64,000 nt of DNA from contig NZ_CP162130.1 in NCBI RefSeq assembly GCF_040833975.1, positions 3,336,001 through 3,400,000 of the forward strand, read 5' to 3'. The translations under genes and the position numbers were made by a program. Below, piece by piece: positions 9,701 through 19,599 of the stretch. How positions within the stretch are numbered: position 1 is the stretch's first letter; every line of letters starts with the position of its first letter. Source of the DNA: Leptospira sp. WS92.C1. Its GTDB lineage: Bacteria; Spirochaetota; Leptospiria; Leptospirales; Leptospiraceae. The notes under the pieces are model-generated. The model searched no databases. It saw only the letters and a program-made list of their open reading frames with translations, and was not told the DNA's origin.

Positions 9701-11503
9701 GATTTTTCTGAGTATTCTAAAGGAAAAGAAAATCTGCATACCACTTATTGGAAACTTTTGTTTGAGCCTAAAAACCTAAAAGATGTTGTAATTAAACTAA
9801 ATGGCCAAGCGGAAGTTTTTTTTCGCCCTGCCTCCATTCATGAAAAAGATAGAACCGTTCATTTAAAAAACCAAAAGATTGAAAATAAGAATCCAAATGC
9901 AACTAAGAAAAGTAGTATATTCGATTATGATATAATAAAGGACAATCGATTTACTAAAAACAAATTCTTATTTCATTGCCCAATCACTCTAAATTTTAAA
10001 GCAGATGGAAATCCATATATAAACAATGATGTTCAGGAAAATGTAGCAAAGAACCCCGAAGTGAATATCATTGGAGTAGATAGAGGGGAAAAACACCTTC
10101 TCTATTATACCGTTATCAATCAGGCAGGAAAAATCTTAGAATCGGGAAGCTGGAATACGATTCGGTCTGAATACAAGAATAAAAACCAACAAACCGTGTC
10201 TTTTGAAACACCTTACCATAAGATCTTGGATAAAAAAGAATCAGAAAGAAAAGATGCCAGAGAATCCTGGCAAGAGATAGAAAATATCAAAGAGCTCAAG
10301 GCCGGTTATTTGTCTCACGTAGTCCATCAGTTGTCCAATCTAATTATTAAATACGATGCCATTGTGATTCTTGAAGATTTGAATAAAGGATTTAAAAGAG
10401 GAAGATTTAAAGTAGAAAAACAAATATATCAAAAATTTGAAAAGTCTTTGATAGAGAAATTAAACTACTTGGTTTTCAAAGATCGTAGAGAGTCAGATGA
10501 TCCTGGTCATCATTTAAACGCCTACCAATTGACAAATAAGTTTATAAGTTTTGAGAGATTGGGCAAACAATCTGGGATCTTATTTTATACAACCGCAAGT
10601 TATACATCTAAAGTGGATCCTGTTACTGGCTTCATGCAGAATATTTACGATCCATACCATAAGTACAAAACACGTGAACTTTTTAGAAATTTTACCAAGA
10701 TTTCTTATAATGGATTTTTTTTTGAATTCACCTATGATTTAAATCAAGTAAAACCAGATTCAGATGAAAGAAGATATAAGACTAATTGGACGATATCCAG
10801 TTGCGTCATACGTTCTGAGTATGATGCAAATTCTAAAACTCAAAAAATCTATGATGTAAATGATAGACTATTGAAATTATTCAAATCAGAAAAAATAAAA
10901 TTTGAGAATGGAGACGATTTAAAAGAGAGCATTTCAAAACAAGATGATAAATTTATCCGAGACCTTCATTTTTACTTCATGGCAATACAAAAGATGAGAG
11001 TTGTAGATCCAAAAATAGAAAAGGGAGAAGACTCCAACGATTACATTCAATCGCCTGTTTATCCTTTTTATTGCTCCAAGAATGTTCAACAGAACAAGCG
11101 GGGACTTTATGAACTTCCGAGCAATGGAGACGCCAACGGAGCTTACAACATTGCTCGAAAAGGAATCATTATAGTGGACAAGATTCGTTTACGGATCCAA
11201 ATTGAAAGACTTCTCGAAGATGAAGAGATTAAAGTTGAATGGAACAAAATCGCCAACGGTTTTTCAAAAGTAAAAGATAAACAAGCGATAATTGCTGTTT
11301 TTGAAGAGTGGGCTGAACTAACATACCAAGGAAAGGTTCAGTACAATGACTTGTTCGCAAAGAAAATTACTGAAAAGGGTGAGAAATTTATCCAATTCAT
11401 ATCAAGTCTCAGCGTGACAAAAGAAGATTGGGAAATTTATACCCGAAATGAAACGGTAGTACAAGAGCAAATAAAGATTTGGAACAATCAGAATTCCACC
11501 TAA
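6788..11503 (+). CDS. cas12a: CRISPR-associated endonuclease Cas12a, enlarged (1571 aa)
   Basis: This is a type V-A effector: it processes its own crRNA and cuts DNA with one RuvC site. Family landmarks are the N-terminal TLRFELIP, GWDLNKE at 697-703, AKMIPKCSTQL at about 799-809, RuvC-I IIGVDRGEK (D1098), RuvC-II ILEDLNKGFKRGRFKVEKQ (E1196), Nuc arginine R1404 and RuvC-III GDANGAYNIA (D1448). The crRNA-processing residues match FnCas12a H843/K852/K869 with identical spacing (H1025, K1034, K1051). K702 and K803 match the PAM-contacting AsCas12a K548 and K607. Compared from memory with AsCas12a (1307 aa), about 154 residues are extra before GWD (REC lobe), about 42 form a Lys/Glu-rich insert near 735-785, and about 79 extend the C-terminus. 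The frame is intact and cas4 starts 3 bp later. Confidence 0.97.
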   Translation: MKSKSIWDHFTKKYPVTKTLRFELIPQGRTEENIINKQIIRSEWIDEKNVPQGTDSERARDYGIVKKLLNQLHSLFIEQALSPENVKDFEKENKKSKTFKAWNDLLTAHFENWNQYNHDKNDANSKSLEKSKKNLYIKLGNLLDFKGNLWKAEFANYHKVKNPDNNKIKLSASKVKILFGNTSDPIQLLKYHIELGKIKLQKENKSEYSKDELMKILFTFEKFGTYFSGFNQNRANVYNMDGKISSSIAYRLFNQNIEFFFQNIKRWEQFQNSINHKETKDNLKLTQGGDIQSKLKELNQNLVQPRFGFKLERLFTPGSFVYLFNQEGIDAFNIVLGGIPAEVRIAKIQGFNELINLTRQKLNEDKKSFPSLQILYKQILSKKKTDFIDQYEDDREMLAEIQEFSNSWNEKKKRITQSGEEIVENSIEFIQREFNESFTSLDKAIHFSLKEDFYLSEKSIQDLSIDILGGYNTVHSLWYTEVDGMRRNDGKPFNQSEKEKLKNQKYISFTQIEKLITAHSNQYIELKSNDAQDQSVYKEKWKEIFKNEFKMSEYAKEKLRELIADGEKFKKNKNEKEIIIEIPSILISYQNQTLSACLESKSLGTNKKEVVVLIKEYLDACLKLSKFVESFLINSRDLKENQSLDGSSDFQNTLLKWVQEEFDVALIYNKVRNFVTKKPGSVDKIKINFDNATLLDGWDLNKEADNYGFLLKKDNNFYLGVADSSFNQNLKYFNEEERLKEIEKIRKNIEKEENKKADKIDKEEIKKLKEELSDFELISNLENGKFSKVKYKFMPVVAKMIPKCSTQLKEVQEHFKSSSKDIKISKNFVKPLIISKEIFELNNSVYDKELKKFISKIEDDEENKEDDNTQEARGPKKFQKGYYVTTGDKKGYKSALKTWMSFCLEFTKSYDSCQIFDYSSLKKVSEYNSLNEFYKDLNGIGYTIDFVDISEEYINKKVNEGELFLFQIYNKDFSEYSKGKENLHTTYWKLLFEPKNLKDVVIKLNGQAEVFFRPASIHEKDRTVHLKNQKIENKNPNATKKSSIFDYDIIKDNRFTKNKFLFHCPITLNFKADGNPYINNDVQENVAKNPEVNIIGVDRGEKHLLYYTVINQAGKILESGSWNTIRSEYKNKNQQTVSFETPYHKILDKKESERKDARESWQEIENIKELKAGYLSHVVHQLSNLIIKYDAIVILEDLNKGFKRGRFKVEKQIYQKFEKSLIEKLNYLVFKDRRESDDPGHHLNAYQLTNKFISFERLGKQSGILFYTTASYTSKVDPVTGFMQNIYDPYHKYKTRELFRNFTKISYNGFFFEFTYDLNQVKPDSDERRYKTNWTISSCVIRSEYDANSKTQKIYDVNDRLLKLFKSEKIKFENGDDLKESISKQDDKFIRDLHFYFMAIQKMRVVDPKIEKGEDSNDYIQSPVYPFYCSKNVQQNKRGLYELPSNGDANGAYNIARKGIIIVDKIRLRIQIERLLEDEEIKVEWNKIANGFSKVKDKQAIIAVFEEWAELTYQGKVQYNDLFAKKITEKGEKFIQFISSLSVTKEDWEIYTRNETVVQEQIKIWNNQNST

Positions 11504-11506
11504 CGC

Positions 11507-11906
11507 ATGGAAACCTACATTCCCATATCCTATTTGAATGACTTTATCTTCTGCCCAAGATCCATCTACTTTCATCAAGTACATGGATCCCTAAGTCAGA
11601 GTATGTACCACGCCAAGCCGCAAATAGCCGGCAAAGCGGTACATGAGTCTATAGATAAAGGAACTTATACTACAAGCCAAAATGTATTGATTGGGATGGA
11701 TTTGTATTCGGATCGGTACGGGCTTCAAGGTAAAATCGATCTTTTTTTCATCGATTCCGGGTTGTTGTTGGAACGTAAGAATCAAATTACTAAAATTTAT
11801 GATGGATATGTGTATCAAGTTTATGCACATTTCTTTGCTCTGGAAGAATTGGGTTATCAAGTAAAGGAAATTAAGATTCACGATAGGACTCACAATCGAT
11901 CGTACC

Positions 11907-11911
<5 letters not shown>
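11507..11911 (+). pseudogene. cas4: cas4, 5' part (disrupted by IS)
   Basis: This is the first 133 codons of a RecB-like Cas4 exonuclease that helps trim prespacers for Cas1-Cas2. The first Fe-S cysteine is C16 (DFIFCPRS). The nuclease motifs are present: GKAVHE, GKIDLFF, the E-x-K in LLERKN, and QVYAHFFALE. The reading frame runs into the IS, adds one codon and stops. The fragment keeps the nuclease core but has lost the three C-terminal cysteines of the 4Fe-4S cluster. Joining it to the part at 13236 across one copy of the 8-bp target duplication restores a single frame of 186 codons, so the insertion is clean. Confidence 0.93.
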
Positions 11912-13235
<1,324 letters not shown>

Positions 13236-13404
13236 ATCGTACCAGATTCCACTTCCAAATGAGGATCCAGAAATGTTCCAGAAATTCGAATCAACAATCG
13301 ATGCATTGAAAAATTTTGACCTGAATGATAGAAATTTTAATCCAAATATTGAGAAATGCAGAAATTGTATCTATTCTCACTTATGCGATTACAGCCTATG
13401 CTAA
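13236..13404 (+). pseudogene. cas4: cas4, 3' part
   Basis: This is the C-terminal 55 codons of cas4, including the repeated target-duplication codons. It continues in frame from SYQIPLPNED to a cysteine-rich end (EKCRNCIYSHLC) that supplies the remaining Fe-S ligands. It has no start or ribosome binding site after the IS. Its last codons overlap the cas1 start by 7 bp, so cas1 translation was probably coupled to cas4 translation before the insertion. Confidence 0.92.
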
Positions 13405-14363
13405 GTTTGCCAGACTTCAGAGAGAAGAATATTATAATATCCTTTCCCAGTGATGGGCAATCCATTTCGTTTAAAAATGATAATTTGATCATCAAAGACG
13501 GAGAAAACAATACTATTTTACAAACTTCTTGTCATCGAATTTTTTCCGTTATGATTGTGGGTGGAACTAGTATTACTTCTGGAATCATTGAACGAAGTAA
13601 AAAATTTGGATTCTCAATCTATTTAATGTCTTACGGCATGAAGCCTATCGGAGTATGGAATTCTTCCGCCGAAGGGAATTTTCTCTTAAGACAAAAACAA
13701 TACCTATATTCTAATACGGATATCGCTCTTCATCTCGTTAAGAATAAAATTCAAAACCAAATCGCACTACTCAAATCCATTCGATCTAAAACGAACCGAG
13801 TGAAGGATGCAATCGTAAGTCTTGAAAGTTACAAAGAAAAATCGGAAAACGATTTAAAGTTTATTTTGGGAATGGAAGGGATCTCTTCTCGGGTATTTTT
13901 CCGAGCTTGGTTTGAAGAAATGGATTGGAAAGGAAGAAAGCCCAGGTCTAAAATAGATCCAACGAATACGATCTTAGATATCGGCTATACGTATCTTTTT
14001 TACTTTTTGGAATCGATGTTAAATCTTTATGGTTTCGATATCTACAAAGGAGTGTATCATCAAAATTTTTATCAGAGGAAATCGTTAGTTTGTGACCTGG
14101 TTGAACCGTTTCGTTGCATTATTGATAGGCGAATCAAATCAGCGTACGGACTCAATCAAATCCAAGAAAAGGATTTTACACATAACAAAGGACAATGGTT
14201 TCTTAAAATTGATCAGAATAAAAAATACAGCCAATGGATTGTTCAAGAAATACTGAAATACAAAGAATCCATCTTTCAATATGTTCAAGAATACTATAGA
14301 GCATTTATGCGAAACAAATCTATTCAGGAATTTCCGGTTTTTGAAATTATACCTAAGGAGTAA
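13398..14363 (+). CDS. cas1: CRISPR integrase Cas1
   Basis: The product is 321 residues. The start at 13398 (MLSLPDFREKNI) is chosen over longer in-frame starts because it matches the usual Cas1 N-terminus and gives a tight overlap with the cas4 stop. Family features are the N-terminal beta-domain, a GGTSITSGIIE segment, EEMDWKGRKPRSKIDPTN with the LGYTYLF-like helix (ILDIGYTYLF), and the C-terminal LVCDLVEPFRCIIDR block that carries metal ligands. With Cas2 it inserts spacers. The IS in cas4 separates it from the operon promoter, so its expression is in doubt even though the frame is intact. Confidence 0.95.
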   Translation: MLSLPDFREKNIIISFPSDGQSISFKNDNLIIKDGENNTILQTSCHRIFSVMIVGGTSITSGIIERSKKFGFSIYLMSYGMKPIGVWNSSAEGNFLLRQKQYLYSNTDIALHLVKNKIQNQIALLKSIRSKTNRVKDAIVSLESYKEKSENDLKFILGMEGISSRVFFRAWFEEMDWKGRKPRSKIDPTNTILDIGYTYLFYFLESMLNLYGFDIYKGVYHQNFYQRKSLVCDLVEPFRCIIDRRIKSAYGLNQIQEKDFTHNKGQWFLKIDQNKKYSQWIVQEILKYKESIFQYVQEYYRAFMRNKSIQEFPVFEIIPKE

Positions 14364-14366
14364 TTC

Positions 14367-14639
14367 ATGCTTTTAATTTCCTACGACATACATCAAACGA
14401 AATTACGAACTAAATTCTCAAAATTTCTGAAAAAATATGGAGAAAGACTGCAATACTCGGTTTTCGAGATCAAAAACAGTGACCGTGTATTGGAAAATAT
14501 ACAAACTCAGATAAAATATTATTTTGAAAAAAGATTTTCGCAGGATGATAGTATCATAATCTTTCAGATGAGCAAACAATGCAAAATTACCAGATATGGA
14601 TATGCCAAAAACCAAGAATCTGATGTATTGATCGTCTAA
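14367..14639 (+). CDS. cas2: CRISPR-associated protein Cas2
   Basis: The product is 90 residues with the Cas2 ferredoxin-like opening LLISYDIHQTKLRTKFSKFL (the conserved Asp follows the first strand), the LQYSVFEIK strand and a C-terminal strand. It starts 3 bp after the cas1 stop. Its role is structural, bridging two Cas1 dimers during spacer integration. Confidence 0.95.
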   Translation: MLLISYDIHQTKLRTKFSKFLKKYGERLQYSVFEIKNSDRVLENIQTQIKYYFEKRFSQDDSIIIFQMSKQCKITRYGYAKNQESDVLIV

Positions 14640-14775
14640 ATTGCAAACCTCCGTCTTTATGAGAAAATTCGATCTAAACCTTAAGAATTTGTTTGAAATA
14701 TGCCTATTTTTTAAACAAATGAGATTAAAATCGATTGTAATTTCCCCTCAAATTAACTCTAATAACCAAATACCT
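14640..14775 (+). promoter_or_regulatory. CRISPR leader
   Basis: This 136-bp A+T-rich non-coding stretch lies between cas2 and the first repeat, where a type V-A leader is expected. It contains an inverted pair TTTGTTT/AAACAAA around a T-run near 14690-14725. The array promoter should lie here; I cannot place its boxes confidently. Confidence 0.6.
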
Positions 14776-15368
14776 CTCTAAGAGAGTATATAAATTTCTA
14801 CTGCTGTAGATTAGATGCCATTATCTAACCTCTGCTCTCTAAGAGAGTATATAAATTTCTACTGTTGTAGATGAGGCAAAACTTGCGAGATTCAAAGCTC
14901 TAAGAGAGTATATAAATTTCTACTGTTGTAGATAATGTTGAGCTGTATAAAAAAGACGGCTCTAAGAGAGTATATAAATTTCTACTGTTGTAGATTCAGT
15001 TCTATTCTAGACCCACTCGCGCTCTAAGAGAGTATATAAATTTCTACTGTTGTAGATATAGTCCTCTGGGTCCGTTGTTATTTTCTCTAAGAGAGTATAT
15101 AAATTTCTACTGTTGTAGATGTAACTGGGAGTGGTCTTTCGTATCCTCTAAGAGAGTATATAAATTTCTACTGTTGTAGATTCGTATGATAATTATATCA
15201 ACGGGTAGCTCTAAGAGAGTATATAAATTTCTACTGTTGTAGATAGAGAGAGCATTTAGATTACACTCAACCTCTAAGAGAGTATATAAATTTCTACTGT
15301 TGTAGATAGGACGCCATTCCTTTTGTCCTCTTCTCTAAGAGAGTATATAAATTTCTACTGTTGTAGAT
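14776..15368 (+). CRISPR. Type V-A CRISPR array, 10 repeats, 9 spacers
   Basis: The repeats are 36 bp, starting at 14776, 14837, 14898, 14960, 15022, 15085, 15146, 15209, 15272 and 15333. The 3' end of each is the Cas12a crRNA handle (aatttctactgttgtagat), whose TCTAC/GTAGA stem and UGUU-type loop are hallmarks of the system. Spacers are 25, 25, 26, 26, 27, 25, 27, 27 and 25 nt. Repeats 2-10 are identical as read. Repeat 1, next to the leader, has one change in the loop (T to C). The 5' end of the repeat contains a small CTCT/AGAG palindrome. All spacers differ from each other. Confidence 0.98.
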
Positions 15369-15462
15369 TTTTCAAATCAAAATTTCCGACGCAATCGCCT
15401 CATTTCCAAGGGTTGACTTCTTTCGAAAGATAAGGACACGCAAAACGATCCGAAATTTCGCT

Positions 15463-15487
15463 GCTTTCTTTTGATACAAAAGAAAGC
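15463..15487. terminator. Perfect 11-bp hairpin downstream of the array
   Basis: The arms gctttcttttg and caaaagaaagc pair perfectly around a 3-nt loop. It lies between the array end and the convergent methyltransferase gene, so it could end transcription from both sides. There is no long T-run directly after it. Confidence 0.45.
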
Positions 15488-15575
15488 GAATCAAAGAAAA
15501 TGAATATGGAATCAATTTCGAAAATTCAGCCCTTTTTCTTTTAGGCGAATCCGTTACATTCGTTCAAGGCCTACC

Positions 15576-16517
15576 TCAGTTGAGGCAAGCCTTGCAAATT
15601 TCTCCGATGTGTCGATGATCCGTTCCACAACATCCGCCTAAGACGTTTAAATGACTCATACTTTTTCTGATCTCTTTATACTGAAGACCCAATTCCTGCG
15701 GGTTTCCTTCGTCTAACGTTTCCGATTCGTTAAGTTCAGCATGACTCTTACGAGAAGCATTTGCTCTGAGCCCTTTGATTCTCTTCGACCAAGATTCTCC
15801 TGAAAGTAGAATGTCTTCAAAATGAGAAGGATGCGCGCAATTGAGCATATAGTAAGCAGGAGCATTTTGAGTCGCCTGATCAACTTGTTCGATCGCATCT
15901 CGAAGAGTCTGCCCGGTTGGCAATCGACCGTCGGTTTCTACGGTGAAGGAAATCGCCACCGGCATTCCATTTGCTTTCGCCGCCTTTGTGATTCCGATCG
16001 CCTCTTCCACATAATTCATCGTAATCGCCGTAATCATATCCGCATGAGAGTTCTTAAATTGACTTGCTTGAACCGAATGATAGCGCTCTGCTTCATCGCT
16101 ACTCATCCGAAATTTCGGATCATACCCGTCTCCTCTAGGACCAATACACCCGCTGATCACAATCTTTGTCTTTTGATTTTGATATTCGTCTCGAACCTCT
16201 CGCATCAATTGAATCGAATTCGCGTTGGCTTGAGCCAATTGATCGACGGAATAACCCAATCTTTGACCCCAATCCTCGCTAGATCGCCAAGTCGGGCTTT
16301 CCAAAATAAATCCTATTTTATTTTCGAGAGCAATTGCAAGATATTGGTGAAAATACTCTCGAATCGCTTTTTGTCCCTTGTCATGTTTTAGTAAATCAAA
16401 AGCGGCAAAATGGGGAAGTTCCCAGCCTTTATGAAAAATCAAAGTAGTTTCAAGACCGCCGTCGGTTAAAAATAAATCGTCCGAAAGCTGCGGTAGGTTA
16501 TTTCGATACTGAATCAT
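15576..16517 (-). CDS. Homocysteine S-methyltransferase family protein
   Basis: The product is 313 residues, starting at the ATG at 16517 behind GAGGAAAA. It begins LTDGGLETTLIF, typical of the Zn-dependent homocysteine methyltransferase (MmuM/Hcy-binding) barrel. The zinc cysteines are in YYMLNCAHPSHF and the GGCCGT motif near the C-terminus. It probably transfers a methyl group from S-methylmethionine or a related donor to homocysteine, giving methionine. It is convergent with the CRISPR array and shows no operon partner. Confidence 0.9.
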   Translation of the reverse strand: MIQYRNNLPQLSDDLFLTDGGLETTLIFHKGWELPHFAAFDLLKHDKGQKAIREYFHQYLAIALENKIGFILESPTWRSSEDWGQRLGYSVDQLAQANANSIQLMREVRDEYQNQKTKIVISGCIGPRGDGYDPKFRMSSDEAERYHSVQASQFKNSHADMITAITMNYVEEAIGITKAAKANGMPVAISFTVETDGRLPTGQTLRDAIEQVDQATQNAPAYYMLNCAHPSHFEDILLSGESWSKRIKGLRANASRKSHAELNESETLDEGNPQELGLQYKEIRKSMSHLNVLGGCCGTDHRHIGEICKACLN

Positions 16518-16841
16518 ATTCTTTTCCTCAAAAATTTTTTGACTATTAAGCACAAATTAAGCATTTTCCGAACGAAATTTCCATTCTCAAAAAATGATTT
16601 CGTTCTCTAAAAAATGTCATTGATTCCCCTAAATCCAGGGAAAGATTCAAAATCGGATCGAATTGAGAACACTGATGTAAGTTTCGAAAGTGTTTCTTCA
16701 TTTGTAGGAATTCATTCCACAATAGATTTATAATCGCAAAAACATCTAAAAAAATGCAAAGCGATTGTATTTGCGGAATGAATTTATCAGGAAAAAGATT
16801 TGAAATAAATTTAAAAATTATAATTTTCTAAAATACTTGAT
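16518..16841. other. Intergenic region with a hairpin
   Basis: The sequence is non-coding. It contains a 9-bp inverted repeat (gaacgaaat at 16570-16578, atttcgttc at 16597-16605) that may end the WG gene transcript coming from the right. No riboswitch-like structure was recognised. Confidence 0.35.
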
Positions 16842-19325
16842 TCATCGAGCCAAACATTTTTGTAGATTAATCAACCCCCATCGTTTGTCATCTTTCGAGG
16901 CGGTAAGCAGTCCATTAGAATGAAAACGAAGGCTCTCGAATTTCGGTTTCAAGATAAATTTTCCCGTTTTGCGATCGATCAAGCCGTAGCCTTCCTCTTT
17001 TTTCGCAATAGCGAATCCCATTTTAGGACCGTAATCATACAATAAATCAAACCGTGGTTCTAAAACCACTTTTCCAAAAGGATCAATGAATCCGCTTAAA
17101 CCATTTCGCTCAACGTTTGCGATACCATCGATAAAAACCGAAGAATCGTCAAACTGAGGTTTAACGATTCTATCTCCTTTATGATCAATGATTCCCCAAA
17201 ATAAACGATTATCCTGTACCCAAATATTCTTTTTATTATAGTTTCGAATTCTACGATACTGTGGTTTCACAACGATTTTGCCGGTAGAATCGATCAAGCC
17301 CCAACCTTCGTTTGTTTGAACGGCTGCAAAACCATCATAAAAAATTTGTACTTGGTTGAATCGTGGCTGGATCACCCACTTTTCTTGAATATCAATAAAA
17401 CCCCATTTACCGTCTTTTTTTACGGGAGCTAAACCATCACTAAAGTAACTGACAGATTCAAATTTTGGTTCAATCGCAAACTCACCGTTTTGATTGAGAA
17501 AGCCCCACTTGCCGTCTTTTTTCACAGGGATGAAATTGCGACCATAAACAAAATTCTGAAAGTCCTCAAACTCAGGTTTGTAAGTCCATTCTCTAGCTTC
17601 GCTGACCAGTCCCCATTTTTCAGATTTTCGAGCCCAAAAACTGTTCGGACGCCAAGCAGACACGATTTCATCAAACTGAGGAGGAATGATAAATTGACCT
17701 GCTTGATCCAGGTCAATGACTCCCCATTTTTGATTCACTTTTGCAAAAGCAAGATTTCTAATAAACAAAAATTGAACAACATCAAATTGCGGCTCAACAA
17801 AGACCGAATTCAGCTTAACGCTTACATATCCTATTTTTCCACCGGATTCGACTGCGAAGATTTCAGTATCTTTAAGAGGTTGAATTACGTCTCTATATTT
17901 AGGTTCGACTACATACTTACCGGTCGTATCGATCAATCCCCACCTCTTATCCGTTTCAACTACAGCTAAATTATTTTGAACAAAATCCTGATGATATGTA
18001 AATTGGGGTTCTACAACCATCTTTCCCGTACGATTGATGATTCCCCATTTATCGTTTTTCTTTACAAAGGCGAAATTTTCAAAAAATAAATTCGCTTCAT
18101 CAAATTGAGGTTTGATAATCATCTTTCCCGTTGTATCGATAAATCCCCATTGATTGTTTATTTCAACGGGAGCTAAACCCTCTTTAAATAGATTGGGGAA
18201 GGAAAATTCAAATTGTGGTTTTATCCGCCATTTTCCAGTTTTATCAATCACTCCCCAAAAATTGTCTTCAGCAACAAAAGCGAAACCTTCGGAGAATAAA
18301 CTTACTTTTTTAAACTTCGGTTTGATGATCCATCGACCGGTTCGGTCTATAAATCCCCACTTTTGATTTTTTTTTACAGAAACCAAATTTTCCGAAAATA
18401 TATTTGCTTTCGAAAACTTAGCGGGAATCACCCAATGATCAAGCCAGTTTACAAAACCCCACTTTCCATCTTTCATCTTTGGATATAACTCTTTCCAAAA
18501 GGGAGAATTTTTTATAACTTCTCGATCTAAAACCGAATTACCCGAAGGGTCAATCAATGTCCATTTCTCATTTCTTTTTACGGCGGCAAAACCTTCTAAA
18601 AAACTATTCACATCTTGATATCGAAAGGGAATCATCACCTTTCCTGAAAAATCAATAAATCCCCATTTGCCATCCTTTTTTACAGCGGCTAAATTTTCAT
18701 AAAAATCATCTACATTCTCATATTCAAGAGGAACCGCAAGCTTGCCAGATTGATCCACAAATCCCCACTTGTTGGCTTTTTTTACACGAGCAAAACCGCT
18801 TCTAAAATTTCCTACAGAATCAAACTCAGGCGGATACAACCATTTTCCGGTCTTATCTACAAATCCCCATTTACTATAAGTCACAACTTCCACGTAATCT
18901 TTGAATTGATTGTCTATCTTACTGAATTTGAATTGCGGTTGGATTTTAAATTTTCCAGATCGATCGATCAGTCCCCAAAGTCCCTCTTTTTCAACCCAAG
19001 CATATTGTCCCGAAAAACTCTCCACGTGATCAAATTGCGGCTGAATGACAATTTTTCCAGAGGTATCTATATAGCCCCAAACGTTATCTTTTTTGACTCC
19101 AGCTAAACCTTCTTGAAAAGTACTGATAAATTCAAACTCAAACGGAATCGTAGAAACCTTTGGATTGCTTGCTTTTAAAGACAAAATCTTTTCTCCATTC
19201 TTAACAATGAATGTTTCTTGAAAGTTAGTATCACAAGGATGACTCTCAATCGAAAGAGATACAAAAAAGAATAGAATGAAATAAGATATATTCTGGTTTA
19301 TAAGAGTTTGAATCGGTTTCAACAT
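16842..19325 (-). CDS. WG beta-repeat (KWG) protein, exported
   Basis: The product is 827 residues: an N-terminal signal (SYFILFFFVSLSIESHPC), then about 17 or more WG repeats in a regular register (for example KWGFIDxTGKxxIxPQF). These repeats are more regular than those of the 1198-residue protein at 237. The ATG at 19325 follows AGGAAATTGT. The product is probably periplasmic or surface exposed, possibly a lipoprotein-like or secreted ligand-binding scaffold; its function is unknown. No neighbour suggests a pathway. Confidence 0.92.
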   Translation of the reverse strand: MLKPIQTLINQNISYFILFFFVSLSIESHPCDTNFQETFIVKNGEKILSLKASNPKVSTIPFEFEFISTFQEGLAGVKKDNVWGYIDTSGKIVIQPQFDHVESFSGQYAWVEKEGLWGLIDRSGKFKIQPQFKFSKIDNQFKDYVEVVTYSKWGFVDKTGKWLYPPEFDSVGNFRSGFARVKKANKWGFVDQSGKLAVPLEYENVDDFYENLAAVKKDGKWGFIDFSGKVMIPFRYQDVNSFLEGFAAVKRNEKWTLIDPSGNSVLDREVIKNSPFWKELYPKMKDGKWGFVNWLDHWVIPAKFSKANIFSENLVSVKKNQKWGFIDRTGRWIIKPKFKKVSLFSEGFAFVAEDNFWGVIDKTGKWRIKPQFEFSFPNLFKEGLAPVEINNQWGFIDTTGKMIIKPQFDEANLFFENFAFVKKNDKWGIINRTGKMVVEPQFTYHQDFVQNNLAVVETDKRWGLIDTTGKYVVEPKYRDVIQPLKDTEIFAVESGGKIGYVSVKLNSVFVEPQFDVVQFLFIRNLAFAKVNQKWGVIDLDQAGQFIIPPQFDEIVSAWRPNSFWARKSEKWGLVSEAREWTYKPEFEDFQNFVYGRNFIPVKKDGKWGFLNQNGEFAIEPKFESVSYFSDGLAPVKKDGKWGFIDIQEKWVIQPRFNQVQIFYDGFAAVQTNEGWGLIDSTGKIVVKPQYRRIRNYNKKNIWVQDNRLFWGIIDHKGDRIVKPQFDDSSVFIDGIANVERNGLSGFIDPFGKVVLEPRFDLLYDYGPKMGFAIAKKEEGYGLIDRKTGKFILKPKFESLRFHSNGLLTASKDDKRWGLINLQKCLAR

Positions 19326-19599
19326 ACAATTTCCTATCGGAAAAGACCAAAATAAATCAATACAATTGTTAAATTTATTTTACAACAATTCCGTCCATGT
19401 TAGAATTTTTAGAATTCCAAAATCCGAAAATTACAAACCCAGTCTCTTCCTGTTTGCGATTCATTTGTGTTGATTTTTATTTTCTAAATCCTTGGATTAA
19501 AATATGCGAGAATGCCAAATCAAAAAATTCTTAAAACTTACTTCGCATTTTTTTGGTTGCTCTTTTTTCTCAAATTGAATACGGAATATAGCATGAAGA

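Noticed and set aside
14776..15368. Self-targeting spacers against the IS elements
   Set aside because: By eye none of the nine spacers matches the IS or other window sequence.
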